Assembly: GCF_000755145.1 (NCBI RefSeq)
Contig: NZ_CP009228.1
Coordinates: 1,969,694 to 2,033,693, forward strand
Origin: Treponema putidum
GTDB lineage: Bacteria > Spirochaetota > Spirochaetia > Treponematales > Treponemataceae
Direction: 5' to 3'
Length of the DNA stretch: 64,000 nucleotides
A program made the position numbers and the translations under genes. Position 1 is the first letter of the stretch. Every line of letters starts with the position of its first letter. Shown here piece by piece: positions 34,596-43,066 of this stretch. Below the pieces are notes generated by a model. That model did no database searches and was not told where the DNA came from. It saw only the letters and a list, made by a program, of their open reading frames with translations.

Positions 34596-35085
34596 TCCCA
34601 ATAAGGAAAAAATAAAAAAATATGCCCTGCTTTTTTCTTTTTTTATTGCAGCCGGTTTCGTATTATGGGGAAGCGGCTATATCATCTCAGGCCTTAAACA
34701 AGATGCTTATTTACAGGAAGCCGATTATATTCTAAAAAATTCTCCGCTTTGTTTGGAATATAGTAATACCGAATTTATAAAAGCTTTAAACCCTTCATCT
34801 TTGAACATGAATTTTTGTAATGCTGTTTTTGAAGTAAAGGTAAAAGAAAAAAAAGGTTATGCTGCCTTTTTAAATATGAGCGGAAAATACGGAATGTATC
34901 AAGGCATGTTTTTGTATCTTGTGGAAGAAAATGTAAGTCGATGCTTTTTTTGCGGTTTGGGAGGAGGCATCGCCGATAAAGCGGCGATCTATTACGGAAT
35001 AACGCCACTGATTATCGGTATTTCCGAAAAAAAATTAGAAGCTGCTTTTGAGCAAGTTGTAATAAAAAATAAGGAGGAAAAATAA
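34588..35085 (+). CDS. rnfG: RnfG-like subunit with divergent flavin site
   Basis: A 165-residue protein with one N-terminal helix (KYALLFSFFIAAGFVLWGSG) and an external domain of FMN-binding type. Its identity rests on position between rnfD and rnfE and on the layout KGYAAFLNMSGKYGMYQGMF, then DKAAIYYGITPLIIGISEKK at the place of the usual S/T-G-A-T flavinylation motif, which here reads YGIT. The domain is shorter than a standard RnfG. Whether it holds FMN is uncertain. Confidence 0.65.
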   Translation: MNNPNKEKIKKYALLFSFFIAAGFVLWGSGYIISGLKQDAYLQEADYILKNSPLCLEYSNTEFIKALNPSSLNMNFCNAVFEVKVKEKKGYAAFLNMSGKYGMYQGMFLYLVEENVSRCFFCGLGGGIADKAAIYYGITPLIIGISEKKLEAAFEQVVIKNKEEK

Positions 35086-35679
35086 ATGGCCGCAGATAAA
35101 AAATTAACGGTTTTTCTTTTTGGCCTATGCCCCATAATTCCTGCTGCCTCAAATTTTGCATACGGAATTATTTTAGCTGTTTCATTGTGGATTATCTTTT
35201 TTTTAGGGCTTTTAGGAAATTATGCGGGCAAGCTGATTGATATAAACCGTTTCAGTTCTGTGTTTGTAAGTATCTTTATGATTACGGGCACGGTTCTATT
35301 TAATACTTTGCTGGAAGGTATTTTACCGATAATATACGGCCCTATTCAGATATATACTTATATATTAACATTTTCGTACATTATCTTTTTGGGCTTAAAA
35401 CAGTATTATGAAGAGTCCGAATCCTTGGATGTACCTATATGGTATTCAGTATTGATTTTACTTGTATCGGCGTTAAGGGAATTTTTTGCTTTCGGTTCAA
35501 TTTCTTTTCCCGTTTCATCGGGTTTTTTCTCGCTTCGCCTGCCTTATTTTGCATCCCATCCTCCTTTCCGCTTTTTAGGGACGACGGCCGGAGCCTTTAT
35601 TATTCTTGGGCTTATAATTTGGATTTATTTTTCCGTTACAAAAGAATTACCTATTATTAGGATGGGAGAGCAAGAATGA
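35086..35679 (+). CDS. rnfE: RnfE-like membrane subunit
   Basis: A 197-residue protein with six hydrophobic segments. The first loop FLFGLCPIIPAASNFAYG keeps the Cys-Pro of the NqrD/RnfE family (G-L-C-P), and SALREFFAFGSISFPVSSGF matches the conserved 'REI.g.G' loop. The second conserved Cys, usually in an N-C-A motif in the mid-protein helix, is absent; SYIIFLGLKQYYEES stands there. In NqrD/E and RnfA/E these Cys hold an intramembrane [2Fe-2S] cluster, so cluster binding may be lost or changed. Confidence 0.8.
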   Translation: MAADKKLTVFLFGLCPIIPAASNFAYGIILAVSLWIIFFLGLLGNYAGKLIDINRFSSVFVSIFMITGTVLFNTLLEGILPIIYGPIQIYTYILTFSYIIFLGLKQYYEESESLDVPIWYSVLILLVSALREFFAFGSISFPVSSGFFSLRLPYFASHPPFRFLGTTAGAFIILGLIIWIYFSVTKELPIIRMGEQE

Positions 35680-36221
35680 GTTTTATTATATTTTATACCT
35701 TTGTATCTTCGATAGTTTTTGTATATGGCATAGGATTGGACTGCCTCTATGTTTATCTTGAAAGCCCTAAAAAAATATACTTATTTTTTATTAAAAATAT
35801 TATTAGCTTATACATATCTGTCAGTTTAATTTGGGCATTATGCCATTATGTTTTAAATCCCTTAGGACTTCATTTTTTACTTCCTATCTTGGCTGTAAGT
35901 TTTTTAGAATTTTTGAATTTGCTTGTTAAACTTGTCTATCCTAAATTTAGTGTTTCAAAACCTGAAGAAAAAATTTTTAGCTGGGGGCTCGTATTTTTTT
36001 GTCTTTACCAAGCCTCTACATATCAAGAGGGTCTTGCTCTGATTGTTGCAGGTTTTTTAAGTCTTTTTGTGTTCTTGTTTATCTTAAATGCAATAAAACA
36101 AAAGGTTGAAAGTAATGAATTTTTTAGCGAATGGAAAAAAGCTTCTCTTTTTTTGATAAGCATGGGACTTATGATATCGGCCTTTTATCTTACCGATTTA
36201 TCGCCGTTTTTTAATTTTTAA
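35676..36221 (+). CDS. rnfA: RnfA-like membrane subunit
   Basis: A 181-residue protein with six hydrophobic segments, starting in an ATGA overlap with rnfE. Its size, topology and position make it the RnfA partner. The first loop has VYGIGLDCLYVYLESPKK, keeping one Cys but not the C-P-F pattern; the usual second Cys region reads LAVSFLEFLNLL. Sequence support for RnfA is therefore weak and the assignment leans on context. It is the last gene of the operon; no RnfB gene is found. Confidence 0.65.
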   Translation: MSFIIFYTFVSSIVFVYGIGLDCLYVYLESPKKIYLFFIKNIISLYISVSLIWALCHYVLNPLGLHFLLPILAVSFLEFLNLLVKLVYPKFSVSKPEEKIFSWGLVFFCLYQASTYQEGLALIVAGFLSLFVFLFILNAIKQKVESNEFFSEWKKASLFLISMGLMISAFYLTDLSPFFNF

Positions 36222-36244
36222 CTGATAACGAAAAATAGGCAGGA

Positions 36245-36273
36245 TTGACAAGGCTAAAGTTATAATTTATAAT
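36245..36273 (+). promoter_or_regulatory. Sigma70 promoter of the GH57-like gene
   Basis: Perfect TTGACA (36245-36250), 17-base spacer, perfect TATAAT (36268-36273), about 30 bases before the GTG start. This is one of the strongest promoters visible in the window. Confidence 0.8.
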
Positions 36274-36304
36274 CGTAACATTCTAAAAGTGTAAAGAGGT
36301 TTTT

Positions 36305-38188
36305 GTGGAAAAAAACAGTAAAAAAAAGTTGGAGATATGTTTTGCCGTTCATGCAGACTATAACATAATTGATGAGCTTTCAAGAGAAGACTATACTCAA
36401 GAATACAAGGATTTTTTTTCAAATTTATATGCTTCTTCTTCAATTCCCTTTACCTTAGTCTTCAGCGGAAGATTCTTGGAGTGGATACAACGCAAAAATT
36501 CTCCTTTTTTTGATGTTATTTATGAGATGCACAATAGAAAACAAATCGAAATTTTAGGTAATGCCTTTTATGAGCCTTTTATTTCGATGATTCCCTCATC
36601 GGACCTGATAGGTCAAATAGAGTATATGACGGATACTTTGCGCAAACATTCTTACAAGAGGCCCCGTGGAATGTATCTTCCTTATTTTGCATGGCATCCT
36701 AATATTATTTCCAATTTACAAAAATGCGGAATGGAGTATTGCTTACTGGATTTCCGTTTTTTTATTAAAGCCGGTTTAAATGCCTTTGCTCCTGTTTGTA
36801 TGGAAGACGGAGGAAAAATATTATTCGGTATTCCTTCCACTTATGAATTCGAGAACACTAACTTAGAACCTGCTGCCTTTTATGATTTTTTATGCAATTA
36901 TGCAAGCGTAGTTACCGAGACGAGCGTTGTAGTATTTTTGTCGAGGGAAACTGCCGTCCGCTTTTTAGATAAATCAAAAGGAAAGAAATCATGGATGGAA
37001 GAGTTTTTTGAGCGTGTTTCTTATCCCGATTCGGTTATTTCGTTAAATCATGCCGGCCAAATCCTTAAAAATAAAAGGATATATCAAAAAGGTTTTATAT
37101 CTTCAAATGTAATATTTTCAAATCAGCTTGCAAATACATCGGTTAAACAGCTTTTGTACAATAAACCTAATGTTTACTCTATGTATTCAAAAATGATATA
37201 TGTTCATAGTCTGGTAAACCAAGTTAGAGGCGATAAGGCCCGTAAAAATAATTCTTTATTGGACTTGTGGAAGGCCGAAAGCGGTATACTTTTTAATTTG
37301 GATTATAAACATATAAAATATAACAGAGATTTGAGGCATTATTGTTATCGTAATTTACTTTTAGCGGAAAAACAAACAAGAATTCCCGGTATTTTTGCGG
37401 ATTCTTTGACCAGTTTGGATTTTGATCTGGACGGTGTTAAAGAGTTTATATCGCAAAGAGAATACCTTAATATGTATGTTCATGCCTTGGGAGGGAAAAT
37501 TTTTGAGCTGGATGTATTTTCAGCATATAAAAACTATGCAGATATTTGCTCTGAAGAGACAGGCTTGTTTATAGATCATCTTATATCCTCGGATGAACTT
37601 GAGATAATTAAAAACGGCGATTTTAAATCGGCGGTTGCCAAGCCTGTTTTTTCCGAAAATCTTTATCAAGATGTAAGATTCGACAGGCTTAAATTTGAGC
37701 TTTTAATGAAAACCGAAGGCAGTTTCCGCAGTTTTAATCAGCTGGCCTCTTTGCGTAAACAATACAGCTTTAATGATCAGGGCGTACAGGTTCAATATAT
37801 TCTAAAAAATGAAAGTCCTTTTAATCTTTCCGCTTATTTTATGGTTGAGATAGACTTAGCCGTAAGCCGCATCGAAAGAAAGGCTCCTTCAGTTTCGGTT
37901 TATGCCGATGATCAAAAATATGAAGCCTCTCAGATAAAAAATATTTTTTCAAAGGTGTCTTGGATTCAAATTGAAGAACCTGAAGGAAAAACCGTATTTA
38001 CTATAGAATCCAATGAGGCCGCTGAGCTTATTATCTTACCTATATACGAAAAAATTTCTGAGGCAAAAAATCCTATAATGGGTTTACGGAATTTGTTTTA
38101 TTGGAAAGTAGATTTAAACTCAGGCTTTGAAACGGAAAAACTTCTTTTCTTCAAAGTAGATGCAAAAAAAACCGCAAAAGAAAAATAA
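36305..38188 (+). CDS. GH57-like glycosidase-fold protein lacking catalytic residues
   Basis: A 627-residue protein with the layout of GH57 alpha-glucan enzymes (amylase/4-alpha-glucanotransferase): N-terminal LEICFAVHADYN in place of the usual FGxHxHxP, RKQIEILGNAFYEPFISMIP (typical 'LLGGxYYEPIL'), then RPRGMYLPYFAWHPNIISNL. In true enzymes the last segment reads like G-x-W-L-x-E-R-V-W and holds the nucleophile Glu; here that position is Tyr. The segment that should hold the acid Asp reads VVVFLSRETAVRFLD. The C-terminal half (about 390-627) is beta-rich, as in family members. The start is GTG after AAGAGG. Probably a carbohydrate-binding or regulatory pseudoenzyme; this is inference. Confidence 0.7.
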   Translation: MEKNSKKKLEICFAVHADYNIIDELSREDYTQEYKDFFSNLYASSSIPFTLVFSGRFLEWIQRKNSPFFDVIYEMHNRKQIEILGNAFYEPFISMIPSSDLIGQIEYMTDTLRKHSYKRPRGMYLPYFAWHPNIISNLQKCGMEYCLLDFRFFIKAGLNAFAPVCMEDGGKILFGIPSTYEFENTNLEPAAFYDFLCNYASVVTETSVVVFLSRETAVRFLDKSKGKKSWMEEFFERVSYPDSVISLNHAGQILKNKRIYQKGFISSNVIFSNQLANTSVKQLLYNKPNVYSMYSKMIYVHSLVNQVRGDKARKNNSLLDLWKAESGILFNLDYKHIKYNRDLRHYCYRNLLLAEKQTRIPGIFADSLTSLDFDLDGVKEFISQREYLNMYVHALGGKIFELDVFSAYKNYADICSEETGLFIDHLISSDELEIIKNGDFKSAVAKPVFSENLYQDVRFDRLKFELLMKTEGSFRSFNQLASLRKQYSFNDQGVQVQYILKNESPFNLSAYFMVEIDLAVSRIERKAPSVSVYADDQKYEASQIKNIFSKVSWIQIEEPEGKTVFTIESNEAAELIILPIYEKISEAKNPIMGLRNLFYWKVDLNSGFETEKLLFFKVDAKKTAKEK

Positions 38189-38216
38189 AGCCTTCCCCTC
38201 TTGACCGCAAGGCTTT
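38187..38216 (+). terminator. Hairpin after the GH57-like gene
   Basis: AAAGCCTT (38187-38194) and AAGGCTTT (38209-38216) form a perfect 8-bp stem with a 14-base loop, starting in the stop codon. There is no clear T run, so termination may be partial. Confidence 0.4.
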
Positions 38217-38235
38217 ACTTACGTAAACTGTAAAT

Positions 38236-38634
38236 ATGAGACGAGTTTTGCCTTATATGTTTTACATATCAGGGTTGGTAATCGAAATAATCAAAGTTCT
38301 CTTGTTTACATATATTGAAAAGGAACAGCCGTGGCCTTTAAGCATTGTTGACTGGGCCTGTTTTGCATTCTTATGTATACCTGCCGTGTTTTTCCTTTTA
38401 TTACTTCATGATGAAAAAGAATTTCATCTGCTTTTAAGAATGATAGCTTTTATTAAATTTTTATCGATAATTGCATCATGGTTCTTTTTGATAAAAACTG
38501 CAAGCTTTGTAAGCCTAACGGATTGGACGGCTGATATGTTTGTTTTACAGACACGGGTAACAAGGTGGTTTTTGTATATTGATACTGTAATATTGATTTT
38601 ATGCTTAAAAAGGGAGAGGTCTTTATGCAAATAA
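38236..38634 (+). CDS. Small four-helix membrane protein, unknown
   Basis: A 132-residue protein with hydrophobic segments at about 5-25 (LPYMFYISGLVIEIIKVLLF), 38-58, 70-92 and 105-125. No family is recognised. Its 3' end overlaps the MinD-like gene by 10 bases, so it is probably the first gene of the transcript that includes that ATPase and FapA. Topology suggests a small inner-membrane protein. Confidence 0.65.
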   Translation: MRRVLPYMFYISGLVIEIIKVLLFTYIEKEQPWPLSIVDWACFAFLCIPAVFFLLLLHDEKEFHLLLRMIAFIKFLSIIASWFFLIKTASFVSLTDWTADMFVLQTRVTRWFLYIDTVILILCLKRERSLCK

Positions 38635-39767
38635 TTCCTATTGCCAGCGGAAAGGGCGGTGTAGGCAAAAGTCTTATAGCGGCAAACCTTGCAATTGCCT
38701 TAGGGCAGGCCGGAAAAAAAGTCGTTTTGGCCGACCTTGATTTGGGAGCTTCAAACCTTCACCTAGTTTTAGGTATTCAAGGCCGTAAAAACGGTATAGG
38801 TACTTTTTTAACAAAGGCAGCCGAATTTAAAGATATAATAATTGAAACCGAATATGAAAATGTGAGGTTTATTCCGGGGGATTCCGAAATTCCGGGTTTT
38901 GCAGCTTTAAAAATATATCAGCGTAATTCTTTGGTAAAAGAACTCTTAAAGATGGAAGCCGATTTTTTGATCTTAGATTTAGGAGCCGGAACTCATTTGG
39001 GTATTTTAGACTTTTTTTTACTGTCGCCTAAGGGAATAATTATAACATCGCCTTCAGTTACCTCAACTCTTGATGCCTATGTTTTTTTAAAAAATATAGT
39101 GTTTAGGATGATGTGTTCTTCATTTCCTGCAAAATCTAAGGGCGGAGCTTTTTTTGAAAAACTTAAAAATGATGTTCCCGGTATGCAGCGTCTTTATATC
39201 CCGACAATAACACAAGAGTTAATGAGCCTTGATCCCGAAAATACTAAAAAATTTTTAAGTAAGTTTTCTCATTTTAAGCCTCGTATTATAATGAATATGA
39301 TGGATGACCCGAATGATGCGGAAAAAGCCGTGAAGATACGCCGTTCTGCAAAGCAGTATCTAAATATAGATCTTGAGCATCTGGGGATAATATATACTGA
39401 TGCAGTTCAGGATAAGGCCCTTGCTTCAAGGCTTCCCGTTATAAAGTACAAACCTCAGTCCATGATTTCACAGGCTATGTATAGAATAGCGGATAAACTT
39501 ATTCAGTCTGAAGCCGAAAATTATAGTGGACAAGACTTTCAAGAGTTTTCGGATTATTCCTTTATGTCGGCGGAAGCTGAGGCTGAAACCGATTTTAAGT
39601 CAAAAATGGAATATTTGGATGACCTGATAGGAGGCGAGGTGCTGTCTTCGGGTGAAATGAGTGAAATTATAAAATCTCAACAGTTTGAAATAAATGCGCT
39701 TAGGAACGAAAATTTACTGTTAAAAACAAAAATAGCAAAGGCTCTTAAGCAGGGCTTTAAAGTATAG
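38625..39767 (+). CDS. MinD/ParA family ATPase (FlhG-like)
   Basis: A deviant Walker ATPase: IIPIASGKGGVGKSLIAANLA at the N terminus, then VVLADLDLGASNLHLVLG and FLILDLGAGTHLGILDFFL. The family includes MinD, ParA and FlhG, which use membrane- or partner-linked ATP cycling to place or count structures. The long tail (residues about 300-380) includes an acidic part and a final coiled coil (EINALRNENLLLKTKIAKAL). The start is the ATG at 38625 (GGAGAGG upstream). The next gene is FapA-like, so a role in flagellar number or placement is plausible, not proven. Confidence 0.87.
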   Translation: MQIIPIASGKGGVGKSLIAANLAIALGQAGKKVVLADLDLGASNLHLVLGIQGRKNGIGTFLTKAAEFKDIIIETEYENVRFIPGDSEIPGFAALKIYQRNSLVKELLKMEADFLILDLGAGTHLGILDFFLLSPKGIIITSPSVTSTLDAYVFLKNIVFRMMCSSFPAKSKGGAFFEKLKNDVPGMQRLYIPTITQELMSLDPENTKKFLSKFSHFKPRIIMNMMDDPNDAEKAVKIRRSAKQYLNIDLEHLGIIYTDAVQDKALASRLPVIKYKPQSMISQAMYRIADKLIQSEAENYSGQDFQEFSDYSFMSAEAEAETDFKSKMEYLDDLIGGEVLSSGEMSEIIKSQQFEINALRNENLLLKTKIAKALKQGFKV

Positions 39768-39778
39768 GAAAAAAGTAT

Positions 39779-41956
39779 ATGGAAAAGGCATGGACATTAA
39801 AGAAAAATAACAGCGGAAAGTGGATTTTAACCTTTACGGAGCTCCTTGAACCTGAAAATTGTCCTTCAGCTGACGATATTTATCTTGAGGCAAAAAGGAA
39901 CGGAATAAAAAGCTCATCCCTTGTCAGCAAAAAGACTATAGAAGATTATTTAAAAAAACATTCCGGTTCGGGGATAGAGCCTGTTCCTTTGCCTCTTGAA
40001 CTTGACCCCAACTTTGACGCAAGGATTACGACAAATACAGATAAAACCGAGGCTTACCTTTATGTAAGGAAAGGTGCCGATTCTTCTAATGAAGTAGATA
40101 TGGCAACCATAAGCAGACTTATCCGGAGAAGTAATATTGCAAATATTGATACTGAAAAAATAAAAGAAAGCTTAAATGAATTTATAAATTCTCAAGAGAT
40201 GGAATTATCGATACGGATTGCCGAAGGTACTCCTCCCAAAAGAGGCCCCGATAAAAAACTTATAACTCATTTTGAGCAGATACCGGATCATGAAGTACAG
40301 CGTCTTGCTGACAGATTAAAAAGACCGGATTTACGTACTGCCGATGTCGAAAACCCTACAGTAGACCAAGATTATCCTCTTTCCGAGGCCGAAACCCTTA
40401 CAGTTGTCGAAAAAGGAGATCTTATTTACGAGGTTGAAGATGCCGGATTAGGAGAAGCCGGAGTCGATGTTTACGGACAAGCCATTCCGGGACTTCCCGG
40501 TAATGATCCCTTTTTCTTGGATTTAAGAAACATAGTACAAAATCATTCCGAGCTTCGTGCCGGAGTAACAGGCCTTCTTTTAATTGCAAACACTGAGCGG
40601 GGGTTAAAGATACGCATAGTTCCGTACAGGGATGCAAAGGTAAGAGCAGTTATAAGCCGTGATAAAATGGAAGCTTCTCTTATTTTGCAGCCGGGTCTTG
40701 GTGCAGGAGAAAGACTTTCAGTAATAGGCGTAAAAACCGCATTAAATGAAGTCAACCTTCTTGACTCAATTTCAGATGATAGGATAAATGAGATTATAGA
40801 ATCTGCAAGAAAGGTAAACGATGAATGTGAGTTTGTAATATTAAGCGGAACACCTCCGATCGCCCCCGGCTCCTATAAACTTGAATGGGCTGTAAATTTT
40901 ACTGAGGAGCTTAGCACTACAACAATAGAAAAAGACGCTCTAATATTGACAGCCCGTCTTTCGCCTAAGGGCGAAAAAGGTAAAAATGTCTTCGGTGAAC
41001 CTATTGATCCTAAAAATGCCGAACCTTCGGATATACCTGCTAATGATGAAACCATAAAAGTTACCGAAGAAAAACATGTAATTAAGTTTTTTGCAGCCGA
41101 AGCGGGAGAGCTTTCTTTCTTTAATAATACTCTGTCTGTTTCATCTCTTAAAACAATTCAAAACGATATAGATGAAAAATTCGGAGATATCAACTTTCCG
41201 GGAAATCTTATTATTACAGGTGATATCAAAGATGATGTAAAGGTAAAATCAAAGGGAGACTTGACCATAACCGGCACAGTTGAAAAGGCTCTTATCTATT
41301 CTGAAGCTTCTCTTACACTAAACGGAGGAATAAACGGAAAGGGCAGGGGAACCGTTTGGGCTAAAGACAAAACAAACCTTCAATATGCAGAAAATGCAAG
41401 AGTTTTTTCCGGAGGAGATATAAGTATAGCTTCTTATTGTTTTAAGTGCCTGGTAAAAACAAACGGCGCCGTTCATTTGACAGGCAGTCCCGGCGTCTTG
41501 CTTGGAGGAAGTATTCACGCTGCAAAGGGAGTATCGGTTCATGACTTGGGTGCCGAAAAAACAATAAGAACAATTATTTCGTTCGGGCAGGATTATTTAA
41601 TAAAAGATGAAATTGAAGTCCGTGAAAAAGAAATAGAAGCCAATAATGCCGAGCTGGCAAAAATCGAAAAAGACTTGCAGGATAATCCTCCTGATATTGA
41701 CGCTCTAAGGCAAAAAAAAGTTAAACTTTTAAAAAGAAACAGTGCTCTTACGGTGCGTATATTTAATTTAAAAGAAAATTTTGAATTTCATATTCCTTCA
41801 AAAATTAAGGTTACCGGTTCCGTTTATCCCGGAGTCGTCCTTGAAAGCCATGGACGCTATTTTGAAGTTATGGAAACTCATCATAATGTATTCTTTGACT
41901 TCGATGAAAAAACCGGACAAATTATATGTTCGCCTATCAAAGAAGTTGAATTATAA
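39779..41956 (+). CDS. FapA family (DUF342) protein
   Basis: A 725-residue polymerising beta-helix protein of the flagellar assembly protein A family. Two repeats of the N-terminal domain are visible (RIAEGTPPKRGPDKKL near 145 and FVILSGTPPIAPGSYKLEW near 355). The central right-handed beta-helix has INFPGNLIITGDIKDDVKVK with SKGDLTITGTVEKALI and later IASYCFKCLVKTNGAVHLTG. A coiled coil (VREKEIEANNAELAKIEKDL) follows, then a C-terminal FHIPSKIKVTGSVYPGV. FapA proteins help locate flagella in some bacteria. It starts 11 bases after the MinD-like gene. Confidence 0.87.
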   Translation: MEKAWTLKKNNSGKWILTFTELLEPENCPSADDIYLEAKRNGIKSSSLVSKKTIEDYLKKHSGSGIEPVPLPLELDPNFDARITTNTDKTEAYLYVRKGADSSNEVDMATISRLIRRSNIANIDTEKIKESLNEFINSQEMELSIRIAEGTPPKRGPDKKLITHFEQIPDHEVQRLADRLKRPDLRTADVENPTVDQDYPLSEAETLTVVEKGDLIYEVEDAGLGEAGVDVYGQAIPGLPGNDPFFLDLRNIVQNHSELRAGVTGLLLIANTERGLKIRIVPYRDAKVRAVISRDKMEASLILQPGLGAGERLSVIGVKTALNEVNLLDSISDDRINEIIESARKVNDECEFVILSGTPPIAPGSYKLEWAVNFTEELSTTTIEKDALILTARLSPKGEKGKNVFGEPIDPKNAEPSDIPANDETIKVTEEKHVIKFFAAEAGELSFFNNTLSVSSLKTIQNDIDEKFGDINFPGNLIITGDIKDDVKVKSKGDLTITGTVEKALIYSEASLTLNGGINGKGRGTVWAKDKTNLQYAENARVFSGGDISIASYCFKCLVKTNGAVHLTGSPGVLLGGSIHAAKGVSVHDLGAEKTIRTIISFGQDYLIKDEIEVREKEIEANNAELAKIEKDLQDNPPDIDALRQKKVKLLKRNSALTVRIFNLKENFEFHIPSKIKVTGSVYPGVVLESHGRYFEVMETHHNVFFDFDEKTGQIICSPIKEVEL

Positions 41957-41968
41957 TAGAGGTTGGCG

Positions 41969-43066
41969 ATGCTTTTAGCTATACAATACCCTTCATGGCT
42001 TCATCCTGAAATTATTCCGGGGCTGCCTTTTTTACGCTGGTACGGTCTTATGTATCTTGTCGCCTTTGGAATAGCCTATTTTTTGTTTTCTTATCAGGTA
42101 AAGCACGGTGAATTTGAAAGATATTCCGGCAGCCAGAAGGCTATGACACAGGATGATATTGCAAATCTTTTTATCTGGGGAATTTTGGGCCTTATTTTAG
42201 GCGCACGAATTTTCGGCACCCTTGTCTATAATCCCGAAACCTACTTAAAAGCCCCTTGGCTTATTTTTTGGCCATTTGCAAGGGATGGGGCCGGAAAACT
42301 AAACTTTACCGGTTTTCAGGGAATGTCCTATCATGGAGGTTTTATAGGCGGTTTTTTGGGTGTAGTTCTTTGGGCAAAAAGATATAAATTTAAATTTACG
42401 GCAGTTGCAGACCTTATGGCTGTTTCGATTCCCTTAGGTTATACCTTCGGCCGTCTAGGTAACTTTGCAAACGGAGAGCTTTACGGCCGCATAACAACTA
42501 GTAAAATAGGGATGATTTTTCCTCAAACTCCTATTTCGGACCGGTTTTATTTGGCCGAAAGCTGGGTAAGGGATTTTGCAGAAAAAGCAGGTCTTGCCGT
42601 GCAAGAAGGGGCTGCTATGATAAATTTGCCCCGCCATCCCAGCCAGCTCTATGAGGCTTTTTTTGAAGGAATTGTTCTTTGGCTGATTTTATGGCTCATT
42701 CGCAAAAAAAAGCCGTTTGACGGTTTTTTGGCTTGTGTTTATACGCTGGGCTACGGTTTTTTTAGATTTTTTATCGAATACTTCCGCCAGCCCGATGCAA
42801 ATAAGGGTTATCCTATATCGTTGGGATCCGGAGCGGCTAATATTTATGTTTATGAATCGTGGACAAATATATCTACGGGACAAATCCTATGCGCTTTAAT
42901 GATTCTAGGTTCTATCGCCGCGATGTTCATTCTTTATTTACAAGAAAAAAAATTAAAAGAAAAAAAGGAAAATAGATGGATAAAAAAGGCTTTAACTTTT
43001 GTATTGAAGAGCTGGGCTTTTACCGTGTTGCAGTTTCTTCTCCTGGAATTTCCCTTGCAGACATAG
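41969..43066 (+). CDS. lgt: Prolipoprotein diacylglyceryl transferase
   Basis: The membrane enzyme that adds diacylglycerol to the lipobox Cys of prolipoproteins. Conserved parts are LPFLRWYGLMYLVAFGIAYF at the N terminus, ILGARIFGTLVYNP, GMSYHGGFIGGFLG, the signature GRLGNFANGELYGR and RHPSQLYEAFFEG, plus FFIEYFRQPD near the end. The start is the ATG at 41969, six bases after AGAGG. The C terminus, from KKENRWIKKALTF on, is unusual: it runs 91 bases into nadE. One extra A in the preceding A7 run would instead end the protein at a TAG directly before the nadE ATG. Confidence 0.92.
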   Translation: MLLAIQYPSWLHPEIIPGLPFLRWYGLMYLVAFGIAYFLFSYQVKHGEFERYSGSQKAMTQDDIANLFIWGILGLILGARIFGTLVYNPETYLKAPWLIFWPFARDGAGKLNFTGFQGMSYHGGFIGGFLGVVLWAKRYKFKFTAVADLMAVSIPLGYTFGRLGNFANGELYGRITTSKIGMIFPQTPISDRFYLAESWVRDFAEKAGLAVQEGAAMINLPRHPSQLYEAFFEGIVLWLILWLIRKKKPFDGFLACVYTLGYGFFRFFIEYFRQPDANKGYPISLGSGAANIYVYESWTNISTGQILCALMILGSIAAMFILYLQEKKLKEKKENRWIKKALTFVLKSWAFTVLQFLLLEFPLQT

